Positions 34,007-43,320 are shown, counted from the first letter of the stretch. The stretch is 64,000 nt of DNA from Streptomyces sp. NBC_01463 (GCA_036227345.1 CP109468.1:5084001-5148000), one strand, 5' to 3'. Made by a program: numbers and translations. The notes: generated by a model from the sequence alone, not told the origin.

Positions 34007-35794
34007 ATGAGCAACACCAAGTCCAACCCTCCGCAGGAGCGCGAGCGCCCCGACGAGCGGGAGGTGCGCGCGGAGCAGGACCGGGAGACCGCCCGTGAAC
34101 TCGGCGCCGCCGGCTCCCAGCTCTCCACCGCCCCGCGCGAGGAGTCCCTGGCCGGCCTGCCCGCCATGGGGATCATCGGCTGGGCGCGCTGGTTCTGGCG
34201 CCAGCTCACCTCCATGCGGGTCGCGCTGATCCTGCTCTTCCTGCTGTCGCTCGGCGCCATCCCCGGCTCGCTGATCCCGCAGAACAGCGTCGACGAGCTC
34301 AAGGTGCAGACCTTCAAGGGGCTCCACACCACCGTCACGCCGATCTACGAGAAGCTCCAGTTCTTCGACGTCTACAGCTCGGTGTGGTTCTCCGCGATCT
34401 ACATCCTGCTGTTCATCTCCCTCATCGGCTGCATCGTGCCGCGCACCGGCACGTTCGTCGGCCAGCTGCGCAGCCGCCCGCCGGGCGCACCCAGGCGCCT
34501 GACCCGGCTGCCCGCGTACACCACCTGGCGCACGGAGGCCGAGCCCGCCGAGGTCCACGAGGCCGCGCTGAAGATGATGCGCAGGCGCCGCTACCGGGCC
34601 CACGTCGACGGGGACGCGGTCGCCGCCGAGAAGGGCTATCTGCGCGAGGCCGGGAACCTGATGTTCCACATCGCGCTGATCGTGATGCTGGTGGCCTTCG
34701 CCTGGGGACAGCTCTTCAAGTCCGAGGGCGGCAAGCTCGTCGTCGAGGGCGACGGGTTCTCCAACACGATCACCCAGTACGACGACTTCAAGTCCGGCTC
34801 GCTCTTCGACAACGACTCGCTGGCCCCCTTCAGCTTCACCCTCGACGACTTCATCGGTACGTACGAGCGCAGCGGCCCGCAGATCGGCACGCCGCGCACG
34901 TACGAGGCGCACATCACGTACTCCGAGGGCGTCGACGGCAAGGACAAGAAGTCCGTCATCAAGGTCAACGAGCCCCTCGTCGTCGACGGCACCAAGGTCT
35001 ATCTCAACGCCCACGGCTACGCGCCCGTCGTCTCCGTCAAGGACGGCAGGGGCAAGGAGGTCTACAAGGCCGCCGTGCCGCTGCTGCCCCTCGACAACAA
35101 CGTCACCTCGTCCGGCGCGATCAAGGTGATGGACGGCTACCGCGACAAGAGCGGCAAGAAGGACCAGCTGGGCTTCCAGGCCTTCTTCGTGCCGACCTTC
35201 GCCGGCAGCGGCAAGGGCACGATGTTCTCGCAGTTCCCGGCCGCCGACATGCCGGTCCTGGCGCTCAACGGCTACCACGGCTCCCTCGGCGTCGACTCCG
35301 GACTGCCGCAGAACGTCTACCAGCTCGACAAGTCGAAGATGAAGGAGTTCAAGGACTCCAAGGGCAAGCAGCTCAAGCAGCGGCTGCTGGTCGGCGAGAC
35401 GATGAAGCTGCCCGACGGCGCCGGCTCGATCACCTTCGAGGGGCTCCATGAGTGGGCCAGCTTCCAGATCTCCGAGCAGCCCGCCAGCGGCTGGGCGCTC
35501 ACCGGGGCCATCGGCGCGATCGCCGGACTCGCCGGTTCCCTCTTCATCCAGCGGCGCCGGGTCTGGATCCGGGCCGTGCGCGGCGGCGACGGTGTGACCG
35601 TCGTCGAAATGGCAGGGCTCGGCCGCAGCGAGTCCGCGAAGCTTCCCGAGGAGCTGGCCGATCTCGCGGTCACGCTCAACGCCGTCGCGCCCACCGCGCC
35701 CGGCTCAGACACCGACCCCGACACCGATCCGGATTCCGGCACCCCCGTCGTCGCCGCGTCCTCCGCAGAACCTTCCGAAGGGGCTGAGAAGTGA
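34007..35794 (+). CDS. resB: ResB-like cytochrome c biogenesis protein
   Basis: The 595-residue membrane protein is typical ResB/Ccs1: three N-terminal spans (MRVALILLFLLSLGAIPGSLIPQ around 65-90, then ~120-145 and ~215-235), a long extracytoplasmic domain and a final span (LTGAIGAIAGLAGSLFI). With CcsB it forms the system II haem delivery and ligation complex. A charged ~55-residue cytoplasmic N-terminus precedes the first span. Its last codons overlap the ccsB start (GTGA), coupling translation. Confidence 0.93.
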   Translation: MSNTKSNPPQERERPDEREVRAEQDRETARELGAAGSQLSTAPREESLAGLPAMGIIGWARWFWRQLTSMRVALILLFLLSLGAIPGSLIPQNSVDELKVQTFKGLHTTVTPIYEKLQFFDVYSSVWFSAIYILLFISLIGCIVPRTGTFVGQLRSRPPGAPRRLTRLPAYTTWRTEAEPAEVHEAALKMMRRRRYRAHVDGDAVAAEKGYLREAGNLMFHIALIVMLVAFAWGQLFKSEGGKLVVEGDGFSNTITQYDDFKSGSLFDNDSLAPFSFTLDDFIGTYERSGPQIGTPRTYEAHITYSEGVDGKDKKSVIKVNEPLVVDGTKVYLNAHGYAPVVSVKDGRGKEVYKAAVPLLPLDNNVTSSGAIKVMDGYRDKSGKKDQLGFQAFFVPTFAGSGKGTMFSQFPAADMPVLALNGYHGSLGVDSGLPQNVYQLDKSKMKEFKDSKGKQLKQRLLVGETMKLPDGAGSITFEGLHEWASFQISEQPASGWALTGAIGAIAGLAGSLFIQRRRVWIRAVRGGDGVTVVEMAGLGRSESAKLPEELADLAVTLNAVAPTAPGSDTDPDTDPDSGTPVVAASSAEPSEGAEK

Positions 35795-36867
35795 ATCTCG
35801 CCGCCGCAACCAACGAGAGCCTGGCACACACCAGCAATGTGCTGATCTACTCGTCGATGGCCGTCTACACCCTGGCCTTCTTCGCGCACATCGCCGAGTG
35901 GGTGTTCGGCTCCCGCAGCAAGGTCGGCCGCACCGCCGCCGAGCTGACGCCCGAGAGCGCCGCCGGCGCGGTGAAGGTCCAGGTCGCCCAGAAGGGCGGC
36001 ACCGCCGTCCTGGAGCGGCCGAAGATCGTCACCCGCTCCGCGGCCGGTTCGCGCGACGTGCCGGACGGGCCAGGTGCCGCGGGCGGCACCTTCAAGGGCG
36101 ACCTCTACGGGCGGATCGCGGTCTCCATGACCGTGCTCGCCTTCCTGGTCCAGGCAGGCGGGGTCGTCGCCCGCGCCCTGTCCGTGCAGCGCGCCCCCTG
36201 GGGCAACATGTACGAGTTCTCCATCACCTTCTCCACGGTGGCGGTCGGGGCGTACCTGATCCTGCTCGCCCTGAAGAAGGACGTCCGCTGGATGGGCCTG
36301 ATCCTGGTCACCGCCGTCCTGCTGGACCTCGGCCTCGCGACCACGGTCCTCTACACCTCCAGCGACCAGCTGGTGCCCGCGCTGCACTCGTACTGGCTGT
36401 GGATCCACGTCTCCACCGCCATCATCTGCGGCGCCGTGTTCTTCATCGGCGGCATCGGCACCCTGATCTACCTGTTCCGCGACAGCTACGAGAACAAGCT
36501 CGCCAACGGCCGGGAGCCGGGCGCCTTCGCCCAGTCCGTGCTCTCCCGGATGCCGTCCGCGTCGAGCCTCGACAAGTTCTCGTACCGGATCAACGCAGCG
36601 GTCTTCCCGCTGTGGACGTTCACGATCATCGCGGGCGCGATCTGGGCGGGCGACGCCTGGGGCCGCTACTGGGGCTGGGACCCCAAGGAGGTCTGGTCCT
36701 TCATCACCTGGGTCGCGTACGCCTGCTACCTGCACGCCCGCGCCACCGCCGGCTGGAAGGGCCGCAAGGCCGCCTACCTGGCGCTGATCGCCTTCGGCTG
36801 CTGGATCTTCAACTACTACGGCGTGAACATCTTCGTCACCGGCAAGCACTCCTACGCCGGCGTCTGA
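35791..36867 (+). CDS. ccsB: CcsB/CcsA-type haem exporter-synthase subunit
   Basis: The 358-residue protein has about eight membrane segments and the tryptophan-rich haem-handling WWD-like motif GRYWGWDPKEVWSFITW (about residues 291-307). It attaches haem to apocytochrome c together with ResB. It starts at GTG 35791, overlapping the resB stop. A long basic, Ala/Gly-rich insert (about residues 45-100) sits after the first span, as often seen in actinobacteria. A strong terminator follows. Confidence 0.95.
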   Translation: MNLAAATNESLAHTSNVLIYSSMAVYTLAFFAHIAEWVFGSRSKVGRTAAELTPESAAGAVKVQVAQKGGTAVLERPKIVTRSAAGSRDVPDGPGAAGGTFKGDLYGRIAVSMTVLAFLVQAGGVVARALSVQRAPWGNMYEFSITFSTVAVGAYLILLALKKDVRWMGLILVTAVLLDLGLATTVLYTSSDQLVPALHSYWLWIHVSTAIICGAVFFIGGIGTLIYLFRDSYENKLANGREPGAFAQSVLSRMPSASSLDKFSYRINAAVFPLWTFTIIAGAIWAGDAWGRYWGWDPKEVWSFITWVAYACYLHARATAGWKGRKAAYLALIAFGCWIFNYYGVNIFVTGKHSYAGV

Positions 36868-36888
36868 GACCTCCCGCGGACACACCAC

Positions 36889-36924
36889 GGCTGCCCGTCC
36901 CCGCTCCGGCGGGGGCGGGCAGCC
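36889..36924. terminator. Terminator between ccsB and the convergent binding-protein gene
   Basis: GGCTGCCCG-CCCCGC and GCGGGG-CGGGCAGCC form a 16-bp stem (one G-U pair) in the gap between convergent stops. It works for both strands. Confidence 0.85.
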
Positions 36925-36940
36925 GTCGTCGTCCTCCCGG

Positions 36941-38506
36941 TCAGGGCGCCGCGGACGGCGGCAGGCACCGCGCGTCCGGCGGCTTCCCCTCCGGCCAGGC
37001 CAGCGCTGCGAACCGCTGGTGCGGCGCGTCCGGCGCCAGCTCCACCACCGGCACGGCCTTGTTGTACGGGTTGCCGTGGTTGTCCAGGCAGATCCAGCCG
37101 CTGGCCCCCCGCACCCGCAGCGACCCCTTCACCCGGGGCCACTGGCCGCCCACGTCCTCAAGACCCGGCAGCTCCTTGCCGTCCGTGGTCGCCCGCCGGA
37201 TGCCCGCCACCGCCAGCGTCATCGCGTCATGGGCGATGATCACCTGCCCGTCGGTCAGGTCGTCGTGCGCGGTCGGCCCGACCGGGCCGGCCGGCTTCTT
37301 CCCCACCTCGGCCAGCAGGTCCACGAACGCCCGGTAGTCCGCCGCCGAACCGCCCGTCGGCTGCTTCTTCCCCGCCGCCACGGTGGGCCAGGCGTCCGGG
37401 TGCGCCAAGGAGGCGTAGCGGACGGTCACCTCGCGCCGCAGTGCGTCCCGGTCGAGCTTCTTGTCGTCGCCCAGATACGAGCCCTCGTCCCCGGTGAGCA
37501 CCGTGAACCGGCGGCTCTGGCAGCCCCGCGCGCCCAGCGCGTTGACGAACTGGCGCAGCTGGACGTGCCGGCCGGCGAAGAACACCGTGTCCGCGTCCGT
37601 GTCGCAGATCAGATGGGTGATCTGCTCGAAGGTGTTGGCCGTCGTCCCCTCGTCGTACGGGTCCTTCCGCGAGGTGAACAGCTGCGGCTCGTACTTCGAC
37701 CCCTTCAGCAGTGTGCTGAACGCCGACTTCAGGGTGTCCGTGTAGTGGTCGCCGCTGCGGGTGTCCTGCACCAGCAGCGCCCTGTCCGCCTTCACCTCGC
37801 CGAACGAGGCCAGCGCACGGGCCTCGTCCCGGTTGGTCGGCGACACCCGGGCCAAGCCGGGGAACGGGTCGCCGGCCGGGCCGTTGGCGATGTCGTCCGC
37901 GGTGATCGTGGTGCCCACGACCGGAATCCCGGCGTCGGTCAGCCTCTTCACCGCCGCCTTGTTCTGCGTGCTGCTGATCGCGACCCCGGACACCGCGCGC
38001 AGCTGGTCCGGGGCGTCCGTCATCGTCCGCAGCCGGGCCACCACCGGTTCCCACTGCAGGCTGTTGCTCCCGGTGTTGGCGAGCACCACCCGGATCTGCG
38101 GCACCTGTCCGTTGGCGTGGTGGTTGGCCCGGTACTGCGCGGCGAACGCGCCCTGGAGTTCGTGCAGGACCTTCGTCCGCATGGACGTGTCGGTCGAGGT
38201 CAGCGGGAGCAGCAGTGCCACGGTCGCGTACCCGCCCGCCTTGAGCGAGCGGTTCTCCCGGCCGATCGCCGCGGCCACCGAGGTCAGCTGCGGCTGTTCG
38301 AAGTCGTAGCCGTCACCGGACACCCCGATGCACTCGTCGCTGTCCTGCGGGCGGCTGACTCCCGCCGCGCAGGAGCGGTCCTCGGGGGCGGTGAGCCGGC
38401 CCACGCCGTACCAGACGGACGTGACCAGCAGGGCGCCCACGACGACGGAGGTGACGATCTTCTGCCGGGTCGTCCACCACACGCGGTACCGCAGCGGATT
38501 ACGCAT
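36941..38506 (-). CDS. Membrane-anchored type I periplasmic-binding-like protein
   Basis: The 521-residue protein has one N-terminal membrane span (KIVTSVVVGALLVTSVWYGVG) not followed by a lipobox. A large extracytoplasmic region follows, resembling type I periplasmic binding proteins for amino acids or related ligands (VALLLPLTS, then GVAISSTQNKAAVKRLTDAGIPVVGTT and HLICDTDADTVFFAGRHVQL). There is no ABC permease or ABC ATPase nearby. Its start (ATG 38506; upstream GTG/ATG alternatives to 38530) lies inside the end of the P-loop ATPase gene, so the two are translationally coupled. Confidence 0.8.
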   Translation of the reverse strand: MRNPLRYRVWWTTRQKIVTSVVVGALLVTSVWYGVGRLTAPEDRSCAAGVSRPQDSDECIGVSGDGYDFEQPQLTSVAAAIGRENRSLKAGGYATVALLLPLTSTDTSMRTKVLHELQGAFAAQYRANHHANGQVPQIRVVLANTGSNSLQWEPVVARLRTMTDAPDQLRAVSGVAISSTQNKAAVKRLTDAGIPVVGTTITADDIANGPAGDPFPGLARVSPTNRDEARALASFGEVKADRALLVQDTRSGDHYTDTLKSAFSTLLKGSKYEPQLFTSRKDPYDEGTTANTFEQITHLICDTDADTVFFAGRHVQLRQFVNALGARGCQSRRFTVLTGDEGSYLGDDKKLDRDALRREVTVRYASLAHPDAWPTVAAGKKQPTGGSAADYRAFVDLLAEVGKKPAGPVGPTAHDDLTDGQVIIAHDAMTLAVAGIRRATTDGKELPGLEDVGGQWPRVKGSLRVRGASGWICLDNHGNPYNKAVPVVELAPDAPHQRFAALAWPEGKPPDARCLPPSAAP

Positions 38507-40616
38507 CCGGACCACCGCCCCCCGGAGCACCGGAGCCGTCCGGGCCCGGGGCTCCCGGTGGCATGGACAGCTCCCGCCATTCCCGCAGATCGCGCGGCCA
38601 GTGCGTCGCCGCGTCCCAGAGCACCGCGTGCCCCGTCGGGTGCCGGCCGGACAACTGCCGCAGTTCGTGCGCCATCTTGTCGATCACCTCTTCGTCCGGC
38701 AGGGCCAGCGGATCGGAGAGCAGCCAGACGGCGTGGAGCAACCGCCGCAGCTGCAAATGGAGTTCGGCGGCCCGCTCGTCCAGCCCGGTGAGCGCGTCCC
38801 GCTCCTCGTCCGACGCCGCCTCCCGGCCCAGCGCGACGGCCCGCCGCGGATCGGGTCCGGTGCTGCCGGGCGGGCGGGGGAAGGGAGCCGAGGCGATGAA
38901 CCGCAGCGCGTCGAGCCAGGCCGGTACGCCGGGGAGGGCGAACCGCACCCGCAGATGCGTCACGCAGTCCTCCGTCCTGCCCAGCACCAGCTCCTGGTGC
39001 AGCCGGTGCGGCTCGCTCGGGCAGGCGCCCCCGGTGGCGTACGCCGAACGCAGCGTCTCGTGCACCGCCCGCCACACCGCGTAGTACGGCGGATCGTCGT
39101 CCTGGAACCGCAGCCGGTGCAGCAGCAGCGCCCGCAGCAGCGGATCGGCGACGAAGTGGTCCGGCCCCACCGGCCAGTCCTCCGAGCGCAGCGCGTCACG
39201 CACCCGCAGCGCCACATCGCCGTCCAGCGAGGCCCCGCGCAGCCGGGTCGTGGCCAGCAGCCGGGCCGACTCCTCGCCGTGCGCGGCGGCCAGCACGCTC
39301 AGCACGTCCGGGCGCTGCCCGGGCAGCAGCCGCTCCAGCAGTTCCCCGGCGACCCGGACCGGCGGCCGGTCCTCCCGGACCTCCACCGTGCAGTCCAGCA
39401 GCGCACCGGGGACCAGGGTGCCCGGCGCGTCCGCCTCGCCCGCCGCTTGCGCCAGCAGCGCCACCCCGAGCGGGCGGCCGCCCGTCAGCCGGTGCACCCC
39501 GCGCGCCAGCCCGGCGGGGGTGCGGCCGCGCGGGTCGTGCCGGTCGAGCGCTGACCGGACATGGCCCGCGTCCAGCGGGGTGAGGCCGACGGCGAGGATT
39601 CCCGAGGTGATCTCGGTGCCCCGTGCCCAGTGCGAGGCGTGCGCCACCTCCGGCAGCCGGCGGCGTACCGCGTGGCTCAGGCCGGTGTGGTCATGGATGC
39701 GGGAGGTCGCGAAGACCGCGATCTGGTCCCGGGCCCCGGCCGCGCGCTGCCGCAGCAGCGGCTCGACCAGCTGCCGGCCCAGGGGGGTGTGCGCGTTGTC
39801 GAGGAGCAGCACCGGGCGGCGGCCGCGCCGGGCGCCGCGGGCCATCCCGCGGTAGGCCCGCACCAGGTCGGCGACCAGGGCCAGCACCAGATGGTCCTCG
39901 GCGCGGCGGCGCAGGTCACCGCCCCGCTCGAAGTCGACCGCGAGCTGCCGCAGCCCGATGCGGCCGTTGCCGCCGGCGTGCGGATACGTCCCGTACCAGT
40001 CCGCGGCCCGCCGCTGGAACCGGTTGAACGTCTCCTCCAGCACCGTCTCCACGGTCGCCTCCGCGACCATGCCGGCCATCGGCGCCACCGAGTCGAAGGC
40101 CCCCGCCGCCAGTTTCGTCAGCACCTTGGTGACCCAGCCCGTCGCGGCGTCGCCGCGGGTGTCGACCGTGGCCAGCACCGGGCCGAGCGACTGCAGATCG
40201 CGCTGGGCCCGCGATTCGTCCTCCCGCCGCCAGGACACCGAGGCGACCGCCACCAGGCCGAGGCTCAGCCGGGGGAAGGGCACCGGGCGGGCGGCGTGCA
40301 CCCGGGCCGTGAGCTGGGTGGCGAGCTCCGGCAGCACCCCGGTCACCGGCGTCCAGCCCGGTCCGGGGTCCGCGGGCGGCTGTACGGCCTCGCAGTCCAC
40401 CAGGGCGATCGGGGTGATCTCCCGGTACAGATGGCGCAGTTGCTTCAGCACGGCGGTCTTGCCCATGCCGCGGCCGCCGGTCAGGACCGCGACGGGCGGA
40501 TCGTCGTCGTGTTCGCAGACGATCCGGCGGGAGCCGTGCGGAGTGAGGCCGGTCAGGCGCGCCGCAAGTCCGTCGTCCCCGAAGATCGCCTCGCGCCCGT
40601 ACAGCTCTCGTTCCAC
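38499..40616 (-). CDS. Large P-loop (AAA/STAND-like) ATP-binding protein
   Basis: The 705-residue soluble protein begins MERELYGREA, then has a Walker A GGRGMGKTA (residues ~47-55) and a Walker B-like VLLLDNAH (~265-272), followed by an NTPase sensor-like TSR. The C-terminal ~400 residues are helical and Arg/Leu-rich without a recognised repeat. It starts at GTG and its end overlaps the anchored binding protein by eight bases. The domain set suggests a signal-transducing NTPase rather than a transporter ATPase, as Q-loop and signature motifs of ABC proteins are absent. Function unknown. Confidence 0.8.
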   Translation of the reverse strand: MERELYGREAIFGDDGLAARLTGLTPHGSRRIVCEHDDDPPVAVLTGGRGMGKTAVLKQLRHLYREITPIALVDCEAVQPPADPGPGWTPVTGVLPELATQLTARVHAARPVPFPRLSLGLVAVASVSWRREDESRAQRDLQSLGPVLATVDTRGDAATGWVTKVLTKLAAGAFDSVAPMAGMVAEATVETVLEETFNRFQRRAADWYGTYPHAGGNGRIGLRQLAVDFERGGDLRRRAEDHLVLALVADLVRAYRGMARGARRGRRPVLLLDNAHTPLGRQLVEPLLRQRAAGARDQIAVFATSRIHDHTGLSHAVRRRLPEVAHASHWARGTEITSGILAVGLTPLDAGHVRSALDRHDPRGRTPAGLARGVHRLTGGRPLGVALLAQAAGEADAPGTLVPGALLDCTVEVREDRPPVRVAGELLERLLPGQRPDVLSVLAAAHGEESARLLATTRLRGASLDGDVALRVRDALRSEDWPVGPDHFVADPLLRALLLHRLRFQDDDPPYYAVWRAVHETLRSAYATGGACPSEPHRLHQELVLGRTEDCVTHLRVRFALPGVPAWLDALRFIASAPFPRPPGSTGPDPRRAVALGREAASDEERDALTGLDERAAELHLQLRRLLHAVWLLSDPLALPDEEVIDKMAHELRQLSGRHPTGHAVLWDAATHWPRDLREWRELSMPPGAPGPDGSGAPGGGGPDA

Positions 40617-40752
40617 AGCACCCCCAGCGCCGACGCCCGCCCCGGTCTGTCACACCGTCAACATCAGGATATCGGCAGGGTGTTGGAGGCGAGTGAAGAT
40701 TTTCGAACGATCGACGCCGGCGGGCCGTGGGAGGTACGGGACAAGGAGCGGC

Positions 40753-41220
40753 TCAGCCCTCGCCGATGTCCTCGCCGATGTCCTCGTTCCACAGTGCGGG
40801 GTGCTCCCGTACGAAACCGCGCATGAGCTCCGTACAGGCCTCGTCGTCGAGCAGCACGATCTCCACGCCGTGCCGGGCCAGCCAGTCGTGCCCGCCGTGG
40901 AAGGTCTCGGCCTCGCCGATCACCACCCGCGAGATCCCGAACTGCCGCACCAGACCGGAGCAGTACCAGCACGGGGACAGGGTCGTCACCATCGTCGTGC
41001 CGCGGTACGAGCGCTGCCGCCCGGCCGCCCGGAACGCGGCCGTCTCCGCGTGCACGGACGGATCGCCGTCCTGCACCCGGCGGTTGTGGCCGCGCCCGAG
41101 CAGCACGCCGTCCGCACCGTAGAGCGCGGCGCCGATCGGGATGCCGCCCCCGGCGAGCGAGGTCCGGGCCTCGTCGAGGGCGGTGGCCAGCCATGCGGCG
41201 TCCCGGCCGGCCGCGCTCAT
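40753..41220 (-). CDS. Cytosine deaminase (yeast FCY1-type nucleobase deaminase)
   Basis: The 155-residue zinc enzyme has the deaminase core HAE (His57, Glu59) and PCWYC (Cys84, Cys87). Its C-terminal end, LLDDEACTELMRGFVREHPALWNEDIGE, follows the pattern of yeast cytosine deaminase rather than CMP or guanine deaminases. The likely reaction is cytosine to uracil plus ammonia; related bases are possible. Its ATG overlaps the stop of the DJ-1-aldehyde dehydrogenase gene by four bases, so it is the second gene of that operon. The last residues repeat GEDIGED. Confidence 0.88.
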   Translation of the reverse strand: MSAAGRDAAWLATALDEARTSLAGGGIPIGAALYGADGVLLGRGHNRRVQDGDPSVHAETAAFRAAGRQRSYRGTTMVTTLSPCWYCSGLVRQFGISRVVIGEAETFHGGHDWLARHGVEIVLLDDEACTELMRGFVREHPALWNEDIGEDIGEG

Positions 41221-43223
41221 GAGGGCATCGGGGTGTCCAGGACCGCCTTGCGGTGGCTGAACGTCTCCAGCGAGTACCGGCCGTGGTAGTTCCCCATCCC
41301 GCTCTCGCCGACGCCGCCGAACGGCAGGTCGGAGACGGTGAGATGGGCCAGCGGCAGCCCGATGCCGACCGCGCCCGACGAGGTCTCGGCGATCAGCCGC
41401 TCGCGTACCGAGTCCGATTCGGTGAACGCGTACAGCGCCAGCGGCTTGTCGCGGTCGTTGATGAACGCGATCGCCTCGTCCAGCCCGCCGACCGTCACGA
41501 TCGGGAGCACCGGGCCGAAGATCTCCTCCCGCATCACGGGCGCGTCCGGAGCCACGTCGGCCAGCACGGTCGGGGCGATGTACTTGCTGTCCCGGTCGTA
41601 CGTCCCGCCGGTCACCGTGCGGCCCGAGCCGAGCAGCCCGGTGAGCCGGTCGAAGTGGCGGCGGTTCACGATCCGGCCGTACTCGGGGTGGGCCGAGGCG
41701 TCCGCCCCGTACAGCCCCTCGACCGCGGCGGCGAGCGCGTCCGCGAGAGCGGGGGCGGTCTCCGGGTCGGTCAGCACGTAGTCGGGGGCGACGCACGTCT
41801 GGCCCGCGTTCAGGAACTTGCCGGCCGCCAGCCGGCCCGCGACCGCCCCGAGGTCCGTGTCCCGGTCCACGAACACGGGTGACTTGCCGCCCAGTTCGAG
41901 CGTGACCGGGGTGAGGTTCTTCGCCGCGGCGGCCATCACGATGCGGCCCACCGTGCCGTTGCCGGTGTAGAAGATGTGGTCGAAGTGCTCCGCGAGCAGA
42001 GCGGTGGTCTCGGGGACGCCCCCCTCCACGACGGCGACCGCGTCCGTGTCCAGGAAGCGCGGCAGCAGCCGGGCGACGGCGGCTGAGGTCGCGGGCGCCA
42101 TCTCGCTCGGCTTGACCACCACCGCGTTGCCCCCGGCCAGCGCGCCGACGACCGGGGCGAGCAGCAGCTGCGCCGGGTAGTTCCAGGGCGCGATGACCAG
42201 GACGACGCCGAGCGGGTCCTGCACGGTGTGCGCCGTCGCCCCGCCGAGCGAGGCCGGCACGGGGGCGGGCTCGGGGCGCAGCCAGTCGGCCAGGCGCTCC
42301 AGCGTGTGGTCGATCTCGCGGATCGTGAAGTCGATCTCGGTGCGGTACGCCTCCTTGCGGCTCTTGCCGAGGTCGGCGTGGAGCGCGTCGGCGAGCTCGT
42401 CCCCGTGCTCGGTGAGCAGCGAGCGCAGCTGCCGGAGCTGTCCGGTGCGCCAGTCGAGGCTCTTGGTGCGGCCGGTACGGAAGGTGGCGCGCAGCCGGTC
42501 GACGGTCTCGGCCGGGGTCTCGACGGGGGCCAGCGCGGCGACGATCTCGCGGGCCAGCTGCTCGGAGGAGGCCGGGTTCTGGCCGGTGTGCAGGGTGCGG
42601 TCGGTGACGGTGTGCGGGGCGAAGGGGGCGGCGGCCGTGTAGTCGGCGCCCAGCTGGACCAGCCGGTCCTCCAGCAGCCAGGGCGCCTTGTCGGCGAGGC
42701 CGCCGATGGACTCCTCGGCGTTGCTGAAGCCGGTCATGCGGTAGCCGGCGAAGGGCCAGGAACCGTCCTCGCGCCGGGCGGCGAGCAGGGCGGCCGGCGC
42801 GTGGCAGAGCACGCCGAGGTGCGTACCGGAGTCGAGCGCGGTGGTCAGCAGTCGCCCGGAGAGCTCGCTGACGGCCAGGTCCTCCATGGGGCCGTGGCCG
42901 CCCGGGTAGAACACGGCGTCGTAGCGGTCCGGGCGGATGTCCTCCAGCCGGGCCGGGGTGCGGAGCTCGGGGCCGATCGTGCCGAGGTACGCGGCGACGG
43001 CGTCGGCCTGCTCCTGGCCGCCGTTGGCGGCGGCGGTCAGGCTGCCCGCGTCGACGGTGGGGGTGACGCCGCCGGGAGTGGCGAGGGTGACGGCGTACCC
43101 GGCCTCGGTGAAGACCCGGTGCGGTGCCGCCAGCTCCTCGGCCCAGAAGCCGGTGGGGTGGGCGGTGCCGTCGTCGAGGGTCCAGTGGTCGGCGCCGGTG
43201 AGAACGAACAGGACGGAGGGCAT
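41217..43223 (-). CDS. DJ-1/PfpI-family domain fused to aldehyde dehydrogenase
   Basis: The 668-residue protein joins two usually separate enzymes. Residues 1-~220 form a DJ-1/PfpI (Hsp31-like) domain with FYPGGHGPMEDL and the nucleophile Cys140 in GVLCHAPAALLA; relatives act as glyoxalase III, deglycase or chaperone. Residues ~230-668 form an ALDH3-like dehydrogenase with Glu443 (TLELGGKSP) and catalytic Cys477 (NAGQTCVAPDYVL). A single uninterrupted frame covers both, without internal stop. It may act on reactive dicarbonyls and the aldehydes derived from them (inferred). The start is ATG 43223 (MPSVLFVLTG). A divergent MarR gene and operators lie upstream. Confidence 0.9.
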   Translation of the reverse strand: MPSVLFVLTGADHWTLDDGTAHPTGFWAEELAAPHRVFTEAGYAVTLATPGGVTPTVDAGSLTAAANGGQEQADAVAAYLGTIGPELRTPARLEDIRPDRYDAVFYPGGHGPMEDLAVSELSGRLLTTALDSGTHLGVLCHAPAALLAARREDGSWPFAGYRMTGFSNAEESIGGLADKAPWLLEDRLVQLGADYTAAAPFAPHTVTDRTLHTGQNPASSEQLAREIVAALAPVETPAETVDRLRATFRTGRTKSLDWRTGQLRQLRSLLTEHGDELADALHADLGKSRKEAYRTEIDFTIREIDHTLERLADWLRPEPAPVPASLGGATAHTVQDPLGVVLVIAPWNYPAQLLLAPVVGALAGGNAVVVKPSEMAPATSAAVARLLPRFLDTDAVAVVEGGVPETTALLAEHFDHIFYTGNGTVGRIVMAAAAKNLTPVTLELGGKSPVFVDRDTDLGAVAGRLAAGKFLNAGQTCVAPDYVLTDPETAPALADALAAAVEGLYGADASAHPEYGRIVNRRHFDRLTGLLGSGRTVTGGTYDRDSKYIAPTVLADVAPDAPVMREEIFGPVLPIVTVGGLDEAIAFINDRDKPLALYAFTESDSVRERLIAETSSGAVGIGLPLAHLTVSDLPFGGVGESGMGNYHGRYSLETFSHRKAVLDTPMPS

Positions 43224-43250
43224 GGGGGTACTCCCTGCGGACGGCGGGAC

Positions 43251-43320
43251 GCGGTGCGCGGAATGCGGTGCGCGTGATGCGGTGTACGTGATGCGGTGCG
43301 CGTGATGCGCTGCTCGGCAT
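43251..43320. repeat. Five 14-bp tandem repeats in the 5' leader of the fusion gene
   Basis: Units of 14 bases start at 43251, 43265, 43279, 43293 and 43307. Two are identical (GCGGTGCGCGTGAT) and the rest differ at one to five positions. They lie between the predicted promoter and the start codon of the DJ-1-ALDH gene. Confidence 0.85.

Noticed and set aside
33137..35449. 770-residue minus-strand frame across ccdA and resB
   Set aside because: It is antisense to the cytochrome c maturation operon, whose genes are firmly identified. It is a third-position G/C artefact.
43251..43320. CRISPR-like array
   Set aside because: The units are contiguous 14-mers without spacers and there are no cas genes.
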